DNA of 64,000 bases from Aeromonas rivipollensis (GCF_037811135.1 NZ_CP149130.1:142001-206000), one strand, 5' to 3'. Positions 8,508 through 18,676 are shown, numbered from the stretch's first letter. Program-made: numbers and translations. Notes: generated from the sequence alone by a model not told the origin.

Positions 8508-8894
8508 TCAGGCGACGCGGCGGAACACGTGGGTGTCGTTGAATTCCTTGGTGCTCTGGCACTCGACACAGAAGCGGGACTCAGGACGAGCCTGCAGCCG
8601 CTTGAGAGAGATCTCGTCACCGCAGGATTCGCAGTAACCAAAGTCCCCTTCATTGATGCGTCTCAGCGCCCCTTTCAGCTTGCGCAGATGCAGCTTGTCG
8701 TGCTCGATGCGGTTCAGCTCCAGACGGCGGGCCTCCTCGATGCTGGCACGATCAATTTCATCGGCCATCTCGTTGGTATCGGTGGCGATGGCCTGGCTGG
8801 CTTGGGAGTTGAGACGCTCTTCGAGCTCGAGGATTTGTCGCTCGATCTGACCCTTGTAAAAGGCCAGTTGGTCTTCAGTCATGAAATCACACAT
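8508..8894 (-). CDS. Short DksA/TraR-family zinc-finger protein
   Basis: A 128-residue protein with a coiled coil (about 8-80) and a C-terminal four-cysteine zinc finger (Cys88, Cys91, Cys109, Cys112). The coil tip carries DEIDRAS (about 45-51), similar to the acidic DxxDxA tip that lets DksA reach the RNA polymerase active site through the secondary channel. It is shorter than canonical DksA (about 151), so I read it as a paralogue rather than the main DksA. The first ATG (8894) and an ATG four codons later (8882) are both possible starts, and neither has a strong ribosome site. Confidence 0.88.
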   Translation of the reverse strand: MCDFMTEDQLAFYKGQIERQILELEERLNSQASQAIATDTNEMADEIDRASIEEARRLELNRIEHDKLHLRKLKGALRRINEGDFGYCESCGDEISLKRLQARPESRFCVECQSTKEFNDTHVFRRVA

Positions 8895-8976
8895 AGGGTT
8901 TGCTACCAGTCAGTTTCCCAATTTTTCCCATTTATGGGGGCTGTAGGCCCGCAGACCAAGCCCCTGTAGTCCGATT

Positions 8977-9035
8977 TGCACCAAATCCATGCAGGAGAGT
9001 GCAAATCAGGGCGGGCCTTGTACCAAAAAAATGCA
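8977..9035 (+). promoter_or_regulatory. Two NtrC-like binding sites upstream of the putrescine cluster
   Basis: TGCACCAAATCCATGCA (8977-8993) and TGTACCAAAAAAATGCA (9019-9035) each resemble the 17-bp NtrC consensus (TGCACC-N5-GGTGCA) with two or three mismatches. Their centres are 42 bp apart, four helical turns, and they lie about 100-160 bp upstream of a sigma-54-type promoter, the normal enhancer arrangement. Binding is inferred from pattern only. Confidence 0.55.
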
Positions 9036-9135
9036 GGTATGCAAAGAGAATTGGATAAGGATTGTGCGCCCTTGCAAAGAAATGGGCCCGCTCCGACAGG
9101 GGCTGACTGAGTATCGAGCAGCTTCCGTCCAGCCT

Positions 9136-9151
9136 TGGCATCGAGCTTGCA
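9136..9151 (+). promoter_or_regulatory. Sigma-54 (RpoN) promoter of the putrescine cluster
   Basis: TGGCATCGAGCTTGCA has the invariant GG and GC exactly 10 bases apart, matching the -24/-12 consensus (TGGCAC-N5-TTGCW) at nearly every conserved position. Transcription would start near 9163 and give a leader of about 190 bases before the ligase gene. This supports nitrogen control of putrescine use. Confidence 0.7.
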
Positions 9152-9241
9152 GTGGGCTGATCGTGACACAGAGTGTTTAGTATTTGGTGCCGCAGTGGTC
9201 ATTATATCGGCCGTTGTTTATAGTTTTTTAAACACCACTGC

Positions 9242-9271
9242 TTGACAAAGGCCTTTATCACGGGCTTTTAT
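9242..9271 (+). promoter_or_regulatory. Possible sigma-70 promoter and leader hairpin before puuA
   Basis: TTGACA (9242-9247) and TTTTAT (9266-9271) are 18 bases apart, a reasonable housekeeping promoter. Further down, AAGGGTGT (about 9298-9305) pairs with ACACCCTT (about 9318-9325) just before the gene. The region 8895-9356 holds no gene. Confidence 0.45.
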
Positions 9272-9356
9272 GGTGATGTCGATTACATTTTCTTAACAAG
9301 GGTGTTCCTTATATTAGACACCCTTGCCAATGACAACCGTAGAGTCGGGGTTTAAC

Positions 9357-10688
9357 ATGGACAGTATCAAGGGCTGGATGGAGAGCAATCGCATCACGGA
9401 AGTGGAGTGCCTGTTCCCGGATTTCACCGGCAATGCCCGAGGCAAGATCATTCCGGCCAACAAGTTTCTGCGCGAAGGGGGCATGCGGCTGCCCGAGGTC
9501 ATCTTCACCCAGACGGTGACCGGCGAGTACCCGGATGACGACAGCATGATTGACCCGCTGGAGCGGGACATGCAGCTCTATCCCGATCCCAACACCATTC
9601 GTTTCGTGCCCTGGGCACTGGAGCCCACGGCTCAGGTGATCCACGACTGTTTCGACATCAATGGCAAGCTGATCGACATAGCGCCGCGCTCCGTGCTGCG
9701 CCGGGTCTTGTCATTTTACGAGAAGCAGGGCTGGAAGCCGGTGGTGGCCCCCGAGCTCGAATTCTATCTGGTCAAGCGCAATGAAGACCCCGACTATCCG
9801 CTGGTGCCGCCGGTGGGCCGCAACGGCCGCCCCGAGACGGCTCGCCAGTCGTTCAGCATCGATGCGGTCAACGAATTCGATCCCATCTTCGAGGACATGT
9901 ACGACTACTGCGAGGCCCAGGAGCTGGAGGTGGACACCTTGATCCACGAGTCCGGCGCCGCCCAGATGGAGATCAACTTCCTGCACGGTGACGCCATCGA
10001 TCTCGCCGACCAGGTGTTCCTGTTCAAGCGCACCATGCGGGAAGCGGCACACCGTCACGGTATCTATGCCACCTTCATGGCCAAGCCCATGAGCGATGAG
10101 CCGGGCTCCGCCATGCACATCCACCAGAGCCTGGAAGATGCCGAGGGGCGCAACCTGTTTGGCACCAGCGAAGGGGGCAACTCCGCCCTGTTCATGCACT
10201 TCATCGCCGGTCTGCAGAAGTACACCCCGGCGGTAACCGCCCTGCTGGCGCCGAACGTCAACTCCTACCGCCGCCTCACCTTCGGCGAGAGCGCGCCGCG
10301 CAACGTGCAGTGGGGCGTGGAAAACCGCACCTGCGGCCTACGGGTGCCCTTCTCCGAGCCGAGCGCGCGCCGGGTCGAGAACCGCTTCGCCGGTGCCGAC
10401 GCCAACCCCTATCTGGCACTGGCCGCCACCCTGGCCTGCGGCTACCTCGGCATGCTGGAGAAGCTGGAGCCGATGCAGGAGATGAAGGCGAGTGCCTATG
10501 ACCTGCCCTACAGCCTGCCCCGTTCCCTGGAGGAGTCGCTCAGCCATCTGGAGCAGTGCGAGCCCATCAAGGACATGCTGGGGGAGCGTTTCATCCGCGC
10601 CTTCGTCGCGGTCAAGCGCAAGGAGTATGAGACCTACTTCGGGGTGATCAGCCGCTGGGAACGGGAATTCCTGCTGCTGAACGTCTGA
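9357..10688 (+). CDS. puuA: Gamma-glutamylputrescine synthetase-type glutamine synthetase family ligase
   Basis: A 443-residue glutamine synthetase-fold ligase. Family motifs are visible: APELEFYLV (about 131-139, metal-binding Glu), HESGAAQMEINF, SAMHIHQSL and the C-terminal NRTCGLRVPFSEPSARRVENRFAG. It lacks the adenylylation-loop features of nitrogen-assimilating GlnA. With an adjacent putrescine aminotransferase and putrescine transporter genes, the likely reaction is ATP-dependent glutamylation of putrescine (PuuA or SpuI type). I chose the ATG at 9357, after GGGG with short spacing; in-frame TTG 9324 and ATG 9330 have no ribosome site. The exact amine substrate is inferred from context. 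Confidence 0.85.
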   Translation: MDSIKGWMESNRITEVECLFPDFTGNARGKIIPANKFLREGGMRLPEVIFTQTVTGEYPDDDSMIDPLERDMQLYPDPNTIRFVPWALEPTAQVIHDCFDINGKLIDIAPRSVLRRVLSFYEKQGWKPVVAPELEFYLVKRNEDPDYPLVPPVGRNGRPETARQSFSIDAVNEFDPIFEDMYDYCEAQELEVDTLIHESGAAQMEINFLHGDAIDLADQVFLFKRTMREAAHRHGIYATFMAKPMSDEPGSAMHIHQSLEDAEGRNLFGTSEGGNSALFMHFIAGLQKYTPAVTALLAPNVNSYRRLTFGESAPRNVQWGVENRTCGLRVPFSEPSARRVENRFAGADANPYLALAATLACGYLGMLEKLEPMQEMKASAYDLPYSLPRSLEESLSHLEQCEPIKDMLGERFIRAFVAVKRKEYETYFGVISRWEREFLLLNV

Positions 10689-10695
10689 CCCGTCT

Positions 10696-10719
10696 CGGGA
10701 GGGGCGCAGATCCCTCCCG
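10696..10719 (+). other. Intercistronic hairpin after puuA
   Basis: CGGGAGGG (10696-10703) pairs with CCCTCCCG (10712-10719). There is no T run, so it may protect or process the message rather than terminate it fully. Confidence 0.5.
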
Positions 10720-10816
10720 TCACTCTCAAAGCAAGATGGCACTGGCTCGTGAGGGGCGGCTGATGGCGCCCGCTCGCGGCCGCACCGTGCCCGTGGGCCA
10801 GCCCATGGATGCATGC

Positions 10817-10990
10817 ACGAAGATCGCTTAAATCGAAGGAACCGAGGAGCAGGCAATGACGCAGACCGCCCGTGAGTAGCAGTGACCGGGGGAGTGCCAG
10901 CCGCCCTCAGCAATTGACGAACAAACATCGCTTAAATCGAAGGAACCGAGGAGCAAGCAATGAAGCAGACCACCCGTGAGTGGCAGCAAC
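10817..10990 (+). repeat. Tandem 104-bp-offset duplication of the spuC-type gene start
   Basis: The leader, ribosome site and first codons of the aminotransferase gene occur twice, at about 10817-10880 and 10921-10990, with a constant offset of 104. A 29-base stretch from ATCGCTTAAATCGAAGGAAC through the AGGAGCA ribosome site is identical in both. The downstream codons have diverged. Confidence 0.9.
10856..10879 (+). CDS. Possible 7-codon leader ORF copied from the spuC-type gene start
   Basis: The first copy of the duplicated start opens with ATG at 10856 behind the same GAGGAGCA ribosome site as the real gene. It reads MTQTARE and then stops at TAG, where the real gene has MKQTTREW. The single base change that turns the Trp codon into TAG makes it a minimal ORF 80 bases before the true start. 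It may be a translated leader or a decoy ribosome site. Confidence 0.4.
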   Translation: MTQTARE

Positions 10991-12321
10991 TGGATGCCAG
11001 CCACCACCTGCATCCCTTTACCGACTTTCAGGCCCTGAACAAGAAGGGCAGCCGCATCATCACCAAGGCCGAGGGGGTCTATCTGGAAGACTCCGACGGG
11101 CGCCGCATCCTGGACGGGATGGCGGGCCTGTGGTGCGTCAACCTGGGTTATGGCCGCCAGGAGCTGGTGGATGCCGCCACCAAGCAGATGCAGCAACTGC
11201 CCTATTACAACCTCTTCTTCCAGACCAGCCATCCCCCCGCCGCCGAACTGGCGACCCTGCTGGCCGAGATCACCCCTTCCCATCTCAACCACGTCTTCTT
11301 CACCGGTTCGGGCTCGGAGTGCAACGACACTGTGCTGCGCATGGTGCGTCACTACTGGGCCAGCAAGGGGCAGCCGGACAAGCAGGTGATCATCAGCCGT
11401 CACAACGCCTATCACGGCTCCACGGTGGCAGGCGCCAGTCTGGGGGGCATGAAGGGCATGCACGCCCAGGGTGGCCTGCCCATTCCCGGCATAGTCCATA
11501 TCGATCAGCCCTATCACTTCGGTGAGGGGGAGGGCATGAGCGCCCACGAGTTCGGCCTGGCCCGTGCCCGCCAGCTGGAAGAGAAGATTCTGGCGCTGGG
11601 GGTGGACAAGGTGGCGGCCTTCATCGGCGAGCCTATCCAGGGGGCCGGCGGCGTCATCATTCCGCCCGACAGCTACTGGCCCGAGATCCAGCGCATCTGT
11701 GACAAGTACGGCATCCTGCTCATCGCCGACGAGGTGATCTGCGGTTTCGGTCGCACCGGCCACTGGTTCGCCAGCGAAGGCTTCGGCATCAAGCCTGACC
11801 TCATGTGTCTGGCCAAGGGCATCACCTCGGGTTACCTGCCGATGGGGGCCGTGATGGTGGGGGACAGGGTCGCCAAAGTGCTGGTGGAAGAGGGGGGCGA
11901 GTTCAACCATGGCTTCACCTATTCCGGTCATCCGGTGGCCTGCGCCGTAGCCATTGCCAACATCCAGCTTATGCAAAGTGAGAGCATAGTTAAGCGTGTT
12001 CATGATAGTATCGGCCCCTATTTGCAGCGCCGCTGGAGCGAGCTTGCCGATCACCCGCTGGTGGGAGAAACCCGGGGTAAAGGTCTGGTTGCCGCGTTGG
12101 AAATAGTCCAGGACAAACAGACGAAACGTCGTTTCCCGGCCGAACTGCACGCCGGGATGACCTGTCGGGAGTTCTGTTTTAACAATGGCTTGGTGATGAG
12201 GGCTGTCGGCGATACCATGATCATATCGCCCCCCTTGGTGATCACCGAGGAACAGGTGGATGAATTGGTCAAACTGGCCAGGCTCAGTCTGGATCTGACG
12301 GCTGCAAAGCTGCAGGAATAG
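10960..12321 (+). CDS. spuC: Putrescine aminotransferase, class III, PLP-dependent (SpuC type)
   Basis: A 453-residue class III aminotransferase. The PLP-binding Lys286 (CLAKGITSGYLPMGA) and the Asp257 that contacts the pyridine nitrogen (LIADEVICGFGRTG) are clear, and the N terminus has the family-typical HHLHPFTDF block. SpuC-type enzymes move the amino group of putrescine to pyruvate, giving 4-aminobutanal and alanine. The neighbours (a glutamylputrescine synthetase-like ligase and Pot transporter genes) support polyamine specificity, but related omega-transaminases use other amines. The ATG at 10960 follows GAGGAGCAAGCA. This start is duplicated upstream. Confidence 0.88.
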   Translation: MKQTTREWQQLDASHHLHPFTDFQALNKKGSRIITKAEGVYLEDSDGRRILDGMAGLWCVNLGYGRQELVDAATKQMQQLPYYNLFFQTSHPPAAELATLLAEITPSHLNHVFFTGSGSECNDTVLRMVRHYWASKGQPDKQVIISRHNAYHGSTVAGASLGGMKGMHAQGGLPIPGIVHIDQPYHFGEGEGMSAHEFGLARARQLEEKILALGVDKVAAFIGEPIQGAGGVIIPPDSYWPEIQRICDKYGILLIADEVICGFGRTGHWFASEGFGIKPDLMCLAKGITSGYLPMGAVMVGDRVAKVLVEEGGEFNHGFTYSGHPVACAVAIANIQLMQSESIVKRVHDSIGPYLQRRWSELADHPLVGETRGKGLVAALEIVQDKQTKRRFPAELHAGMTCREFCFNNGLVMRAVGDTMIISPPLVITEEQVDELVKLARLSLDLTAAKLQE

Positions 12322-12363
12322 GCTGAAACCGGGCAGATTGGCTTACGCATACAATTTGCTTAG

Positions 12364-13473
<1,110 letters not shown>

Positions 13474-13484
13474 GTGACGAGTAC

Positions 13485-13514
13485 CCCTCCCGGTCCGCAG
13501 TTCGGCCGGGAGGG
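13485..13514 (+). other. Intercistronic hairpin between the two potF-type genes
   Basis: CCCTCCCGG (13485-13493) pairs with CCGGGAGGG (13506-13514). No T run follows. Such structures commonly stabilise binding-protein messages inside transport operons. Confidence 0.55.
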
Positions 13515-13588
13515 TGGTGACCACCCGACAGGTTGGACGGCGCGTATGGATGCGCGACTGGCAAAATCACACAAACGAGGACTGATAA

Positions 13589-14674
<1,086 letters not shown>

Positions 14675-14677
14675 CCT

Positions 14678-14699
14678 TGGCGCCCATCCCGGGGCGCCA
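14678..14699 (+). other. Intercistronic hairpin after the second potF-type gene
   Basis: TGGCGCCC (14678-14685) pairs with GGGCGCCA (14692-14699). There is no long T run, so partial termination or message protection is more likely than a full stop before potG. Confidence 0.5.
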
Positions 14700-14750
14700 G
14701 ATTGTATTGATGGATCGGCCCCGGCCGGTATCACCTTTGGGAGTTTGGTA

Positions 14751-15905
14751 ATGGCGATAGCCTCCAGTGCCTACAAGAAAGCCCTCGAGGGCAGCCAGCA
14801 GCGTAAAGAAGTGCTGGTCAAAATAGACAGGGTAAGCAAGCAGTTCGACGAAACGCTGGCGGTCGATAACGTGTCTCTCAACATCCACAAGGGCGAGATC
14901 TTCGCCCTGCTGGGTGGGTCCGGCTCCGGCAAGTCCACCTTGCTGCGGATGCTGGCCGGGTTCGAGCGCCCCACCGAAGGGCGGCTGTTCCTGGATGGGG
15001 TCGACATTACCGACATGCCGCCCTATGAACGTCCCATCAACATGATGTTCCAGTCCTACGCCCTGTTTCCCCACATGACGGTGGCGCAGAACATCGCCTT
15101 CGGCCTCAAGCAGGATGGCCTGCCCAAGGCAGAGGTCGACGCCCGGGTGGAAGAGATGCTCAAGCTGGTGCAGATGACCCAGTATGCCCGTCGCAAGCCG
15201 CATCAGCTCTCCGGTGGTCAGCGCCAGCGGGTCGCCCTGGCCCGCTCTCTGGCCAAGCGCCCCAAGTTGCTGCTGCTGGATGAGCCCATGGGGGCGCTGG
15301 ACAAGAAGCTGCGTTCCAAGATGCAGCTGGAGCTGGTGGAGATCATCGAGCGAGTCGGCGTAACCTGCGTCATGGTGACCCACGATCAGGAAGAGGCCAT
15401 GACCATGGCCGAACGGATCGCCATCATGCACCTGGGTTGCATCGAGCAGATTGGCAGCCCGATGGACATCTACGAGACCCCGGCCAGCCGGCTGGTGTGC
15501 GAGTTCATCGGCAACGTCAACCTGTTTGACGGCCTGCTGGTGGAAGATGAGCAGGACCACGCCACCATCGCCTGCGCGGATCTGGAGCAGCCCATCTACG
15601 TGGGCCACGGCATCAGCTCCCGTGCCGAGAACAAGAAGGTGACCTACGCCCTGCGGCCGGAAAAATTGCTGATGAGCCTGCACAAGCCGGAGGAGATCGA
15701 GCATCCGGACTTCAACTGGACCAAGGGTGAGGTCTATGACATCGCCTATCTGGGCGGTCACTCGGTTTATCACATCCAGCTGCCCTCGGGCAAAATCGTT
15801 CAGGCTTTCATCGCCAATGCCGAACGCCACGGCAAGCGGCCAACCTGGGATGACCAGGTGTTCCTCTATTGGGAAGATGACAGCGGCGTGGTGCTGCAAT
15901 CATGA
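14751..15905 (+). CDS. potG: Putrescine ABC transporter ATPase PotG
   Basis: A 384-residue ABC ATPase of the PotA/PotG/MalK class. Walker A GGSGSGKS is at 55-62, the signature LSGGQ at 153-157, Walker B LLLLDEP at 173-179, then the H-loop VTHDQEEA. A C-terminal TOBE-like regulatory region follows. It powers import by PotH and PotI. The ATG at 14751 has GGAG 7 bases upstream; a TTG six bases earlier is a weaker choice. The stop overlaps the potH start as ATGA. Confidence 0.95.
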   Translation: MAIASSAYKKALEGSQQRKEVLVKIDRVSKQFDETLAVDNVSLNIHKGEIFALLGGSGSGKSTLLRMLAGFERPTEGRLFLDGVDITDMPPYERPINMMFQSYALFPHMTVAQNIAFGLKQDGLPKAEVDARVEEMLKLVQMTQYARRKPHQLSGGQRQRVALARSLAKRPKLLLLDEPMGALDKKLRSKMQLELVEIIERVGVTCVMVTHDQEEAMTMAERIAIMHLGCIEQIGSPMDIYETPASRLVCEFIGNVNLFDGLLVEDEQDHATIACADLEQPIYVGHGISSRAENKKVTYALRPEKLLMSLHKPEEIEHPDFNWTKGEVYDIAYLGGHSVYHIQLPSGKIVQAFIANAERHGKRPTWDDQVFLYWEDDSGVVLQS

Positions 15906-16807
15906 AGGCATTGAGACGACTCAAGCAGATGGGGGGGCGCCAGCTGGTGATCGGCATCCCCTTCTTCTGGCTGTTCCTGTTCTTCCTGCTGCCCTTCGTC
16001 ATAGTGGTGAAGATCAGCTTCGCCGAAGCGGATGTGGCTATTCCGCCCTACACCGATGTGATGAGCTGGGCCGACAATCAGCTCACCATCCTGCTCAACA
16101 TGGGCAACTACCTGCTGTTGCAGGAGGACGAGCTCTACATCGCCGCCTATCTGGGCTCCCTCAAGATGGCCTTCATCAGCACCCTGCTGTGCCTGCTGAT
16201 CGGCTATCCCATGGCCTACTCCATCGCGCGGGCCAACAAGGAGACCCAGACCGTTCTGCTGTTGCTCATCATGATGCCGACCTGGACCGCGATCCTGATC
16301 CGGGTCTACGCCTGGATGGGCATCCTCAGCAACAACGGCCTGCTCAACAGCTTCTTGCTGGGGATAGGAGTGATAGACGAGCCGCTGCAGATCCTCAACA
16401 CCAACCTGGCGGTCTATATCGGTATCGTTTACTCCTACCTGCCGTTCATGGTGCTGCCGCTCTACGCCAACCTGGTCAAGCACGATCAGAGCCTGCTGGA
16501 GGCGGCCTCCGATCTCGGCGCCCGCAACCTGACCCGCTTCTGGCAGATCACTGTGCCGCTCTCCAAGAACGGCATCATCGCCGGTTGCATGCTGGTCTTC
16601 ATCCCCGTGGTGGGCGAGTTCGTCATCCCCGAGATGCTGGGCGGCCCCGAGACTCTGATGATAGGCAAGGTGCTGTGGCAGGAGTTCTTCAACAACCGCG
16701 ACTGGCCGGTAGCGTCCGCCCTGGCGGTGGTGATGCTGGCGGTGCTGATCATTCCGATCATCCTGTTCAACCGCAACCAGGCCAAAGAGCTGGAGGGCAA
16801 GGTATGA
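15902..16807 (+). CDS. potH: Putrescine ABC transporter permease PotH
   Basis: A 301-residue inner-membrane permease with about six transmembrane segments and the EAA loop (LLEAASDLGARNLTRFWQI) that docks on PotG. It starts four bases inside the potG stop (ATGA), which implies translational coupling. Its last codons read ILFNRNQAKELEGKV. A diverged copy of this tail follows as a separate short ORF before potI. Confidence 0.94.
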   Translation: MKALRRLKQMGGRQLVIGIPFFWLFLFFLLPFVIVVKISFAEADVAIPPYTDVMSWADNQLTILLNMGNYLLLQEDELYIAAYLGSLKMAFISTLLCLLIGYPMAYSIARANKETQTVLLLLIMMPTWTAILIRVYAWMGILSNNGLLNSFLLGIGVIDEPLQILNTNLAVYIGIVYSYLPFMVLPLYANLVKHDQSLLEAASDLGARNLTRFWQITVPLSKNGIIAGCMLVFIPVVGEFVIPEMLGGPETLMIGKVLWQEFFNNRDWPVASALAVVMLAVLIIPIILFNRNQAKELEGKV

Positions 16808-16884
16808 AAACTGGACTGTTGATTGTCCCCGTACCATCCCTGTTCAACTGCCACCAGGCGAAGGAAGTGGAGGCTAAGGTATGA
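16760..16884 (+). repeat. Tandem duplication of the potH-potI junction
   Basis: The last codons of potH with its ATGA overlap (ending at 16807) recur 77 bases later, ending at 16884. Shared blocks include CTGTTCAAC, ACCAGGC and AAGGTATGA, about 80 percent identical over the last 45 bases. The repeat preserves the gene junction twice. Confidence 0.85.
16804..16884 (+). CDS. 26-residue ORF between potH and potI
   Basis: An ATGA overlap with the potH stop opens a 26-codon frame ending in LFNCHQAKEVEAKV, a diverged copy of the potH tail LFNRNQAKELEGKV. It stops with another ATGA that contains the potI start. It therefore restores a continuous coupling chain potG-potH-ORF-potI. The substitutions keep the frame and the KELEGKV/KEVEAKV character. 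It may be a coupling device or a real micropeptide. Confidence 0.5.
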   Translation: MKTGLLIVPVPSLFNCHQAKEVEAKV

Positions 16885-17723
16885 GGCGCTTTGGTTTTGC
16901 CAAGCTGATGCTCTGGCTGGGGCTGCTGTTCATCTACCTGCCCATGATCATCATGGTCATCTACTCCTTCAACGCTTCCAAGCTGGTGACGGTATGGGGA
17001 GGCTGGTCGCTCAAGTGGTACTTCGGTCTGCTCGACAACAAGCAGTTGATTGGCTCAGTGTTCCGCTCCCTGGAGATCGCCTTCTACACCGCCATCGCCG
17101 CGGTGGCGCTGGGGACTGTGGCCGCCTTCGTGCTGACCCGGATCCCTCACTTCCGTGGCCGCACCCTGTTTGGCGGCATGGTGACGGCGCCGCTGGTGAT
17201 GCCGGAGGTGATCACCGGTCTGTCGCTGCTGCTGCTGTTCGTGGCCATGGCCCAGCTGGTGGGCTGGCCCGCCGAGCGGGGCATGCTGACCATCTGGATC
17301 GCTCACACCACCTTCTGTACCGCCTACGTGGCGATAGTGGTGTCGGCGCGGTTGCGGGAACTGGATCTCTCCATCGAGGAGGCGGCGATGGATCTCGGCG
17401 CCAAGCCCTGGAAGGTGTTCTTCCTCATCACCATCCCGATGATAGCGCCGTCGCTGGCGGCGGGCGGCATGATGTCGTTTGCCCTGTCGCTGGATGATCT
17501 GGTGCTGGCGAGCTTCGTCTCAGGCCCGGGGTCCACTACCTTGCCGATGGAGGTGTTCTCGGCGGTGCGGCTCGGGGTGAAACCCGAGATCAACGCGGTG
17601 GCGAGCCTGATCCTGCTGTCGGTGTCGCTGTTCACCTTCGGCAGCTGGTACCTGATGGCGAGGGCAGAGAAACGCCGCCGCGCCGAGATTGCCATGACCA
17701 CCCAGATGCAGGCCGTCGCCTGA
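16881..17723 (+). CDS. potI: Putrescine ABC transporter permease PotI
   Basis: A 280-residue permease with about six transmembrane segments and the EAA loop (IEEAAMDLGAKPWKVFFLIT). The conserved N-terminal stretch FIYLPMIIMVIYSFNASK is typical of PotI/PotC. It pairs with PotH in the membrane. The ATG at 16881 overlaps the stop of the 26-codon ORF. It is the last gene of the transport operon; an inverted repeat follows. Confidence 0.94.
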   Translation: MRRFGFAKLMLWLGLLFIYLPMIIMVIYSFNASKLVTVWGGWSLKWYFGLLDNKQLIGSVFRSLEIAFYTAIAAVALGTVAAFVLTRIPHFRGRTLFGGMVTAPLVMPEVITGLSLLLLFVAMAQLVGWPAERGMLTIWIAHTTFCTAYVAIVVSARLRELDLSIEEAAMDLGAKPWKVFFLITIPMIAPSLAAGGMMSFALSLDDLVLASFVSGPGSTTLPMEVFSAVRLGVKPEINAVASLILLSVSLFTFGSWYLMARAEKRRRAEIAMTTQMQAVA

Positions 17724-17727
17724 CCCC

Positions 17728-17776
17728 GGGGCTGTTGACGCAGTAACACGGCTTGCGCCGACGGCTCAACAGCCCC
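17728..17776 (+). terminator. Long inverted repeat at the end of the putrescine operon
   Basis: GGGGCTGTTGA (17728-17738) pairs with TCAACAGCCCC (17766-17776) around a 27-base loop. It lies between potI and yiiM. There is no clear T run, so termination may be partial. Confidence 0.5.
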
Positions 17777-17812
17777 TAAGATCCGCATTCTCTCATCCGT
17801 CAGGAGAATGGA

Positions 17813-18538
17813 ATGCGGATCTCCCTCTTTATCGGCCAGAGCGCCGAGATGAATGCCGAACTCGCCCCCGGACTCGTCAGTGCCATTGACAAGCGTGAGG
17901 CAGATCATCCCCTGTGGTGCAGCTTCTCTGGCCTGGAGGGCGATGAGCAGAGCGACCGACGCCATCACGGCGGCCCGGATCGTGCCCTGCACTATTATCC
18001 TGCGGATCACTACCCCTGGTGGAAGACCTGGCAGACAGCGCTGGGTCTGCCTGCCCCCCGTGCTCCCTGGCAGCCGGCGGCCTTTGGCGAAAACCTCTCC
18101 GGCCTCGGATTGACCGAGGCCCAGGCCTGCATCGGCGATGTCTATCGCCTCGGCGCCGCCCTGGTCCAGATCAGTCAGCCGAGATCCCCCTGCTTCAAGC
18201 TCAATCAACGCTTTGGCTACCCGCACCTCTCCCTGGTGATGCAGCTCAACGGCCGCTGCGGCTGGTTGCTGCGGGTGCTGGAGGAGGGGCGCGTGGCCCC
18301 GGTGGATGAACTGCTGCTGATGGACAGGCCCTATCCCGAGCTGACGGTGACGCGCACCGCCGACATCCTGTTCAACCAGACCCGCCACGAAGGGGACCTG
18401 CAACTGCTGCTGGACAACCCGGCGCTCTCTCCCAACTGGCGCCAGCATGCGGCCCACTGGCTGGAGCACGGGGTCGTTGCCGATTGGAGTCGGCGTCTGC
18501 TGGGACCGGCCGAGTTTCAGCTGCCGCCAAAGGCGTAA
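17813..18538 (+). CDS. yiiM: MOSC domain protein YiiM (6-hydroxylaminopurine reductase type)
   Basis: A 241-residue molybdenum cofactor sulfurase C-terminal (MOSC) protein, slightly longer than E. coli YiiM (224). The cofactor-binding Cys127 is in QPRSPCFKLN, after FGENLSGLGLTE and GDVYRLG, all typical of the family. The C-terminal three-helix 3-alpha domain covers about 165-220. E. coli YiiM detoxifies N-hydroxylated base analogues by reduction with molybdenum cofactor. The gene stands alone after the putrescine operon. Confidence 0.9.
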   Translation: MRISLFIGQSAEMNAELAPGLVSAIDKREADHPLWCSFSGLEGDEQSDRRHHGGPDRALHYYPADHYPWWKTWQTALGLPAPRAPWQPAAFGENLSGLGLTEAQACIGDVYRLGAALVQISQPRSPCFKLNQRFGYPHLSLVMQLNGRCGWLLRVLEEGRVAPVDELLLMDRPYPELTVTRTADILFNQTRHEGDLQLLLDNPALSPNWRQHAAHWLEHGVVADWSRRLLGPAEFQLPPKA

Positions 18539-18631
18539 CTGAGTACCGGGACGAGCCGGCGCCCCTATCGCCATGAAACGCTGAATTATTGAGCGCAAAG
18601 CCCTTTTTTTACGGCAGATGCAAAAAAAGGC

Positions 18632-18660
18632 TTGTGTCATGTCGGGGCTTTCGGTAAATT
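18632..18660 (+). promoter_or_regulatory. Promoter of the tRNA-Pro gene
   Basis: TTGTGT (18632-18637) and TAAATT (18655-18660) are 17 bases apart, followed by a GC-rich stretch (CTCGCCCCGC) before the tRNA. A GC-rich discriminator is the hallmark of stringently controlled stable-RNA promoters. Confidence 0.7.
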
Positions 18661-18676
18661 CTCGCCCCGCAGACAT

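Noticed and set aside
9324-9356. Earlier in-frame starts (TTG 9324, ATG 9330) for the puuA-type gene
   Set aside because: They fall within or beside a leader hairpin and have no ribosome site; the ATG at 9357 has GGGG at suitable spacing.
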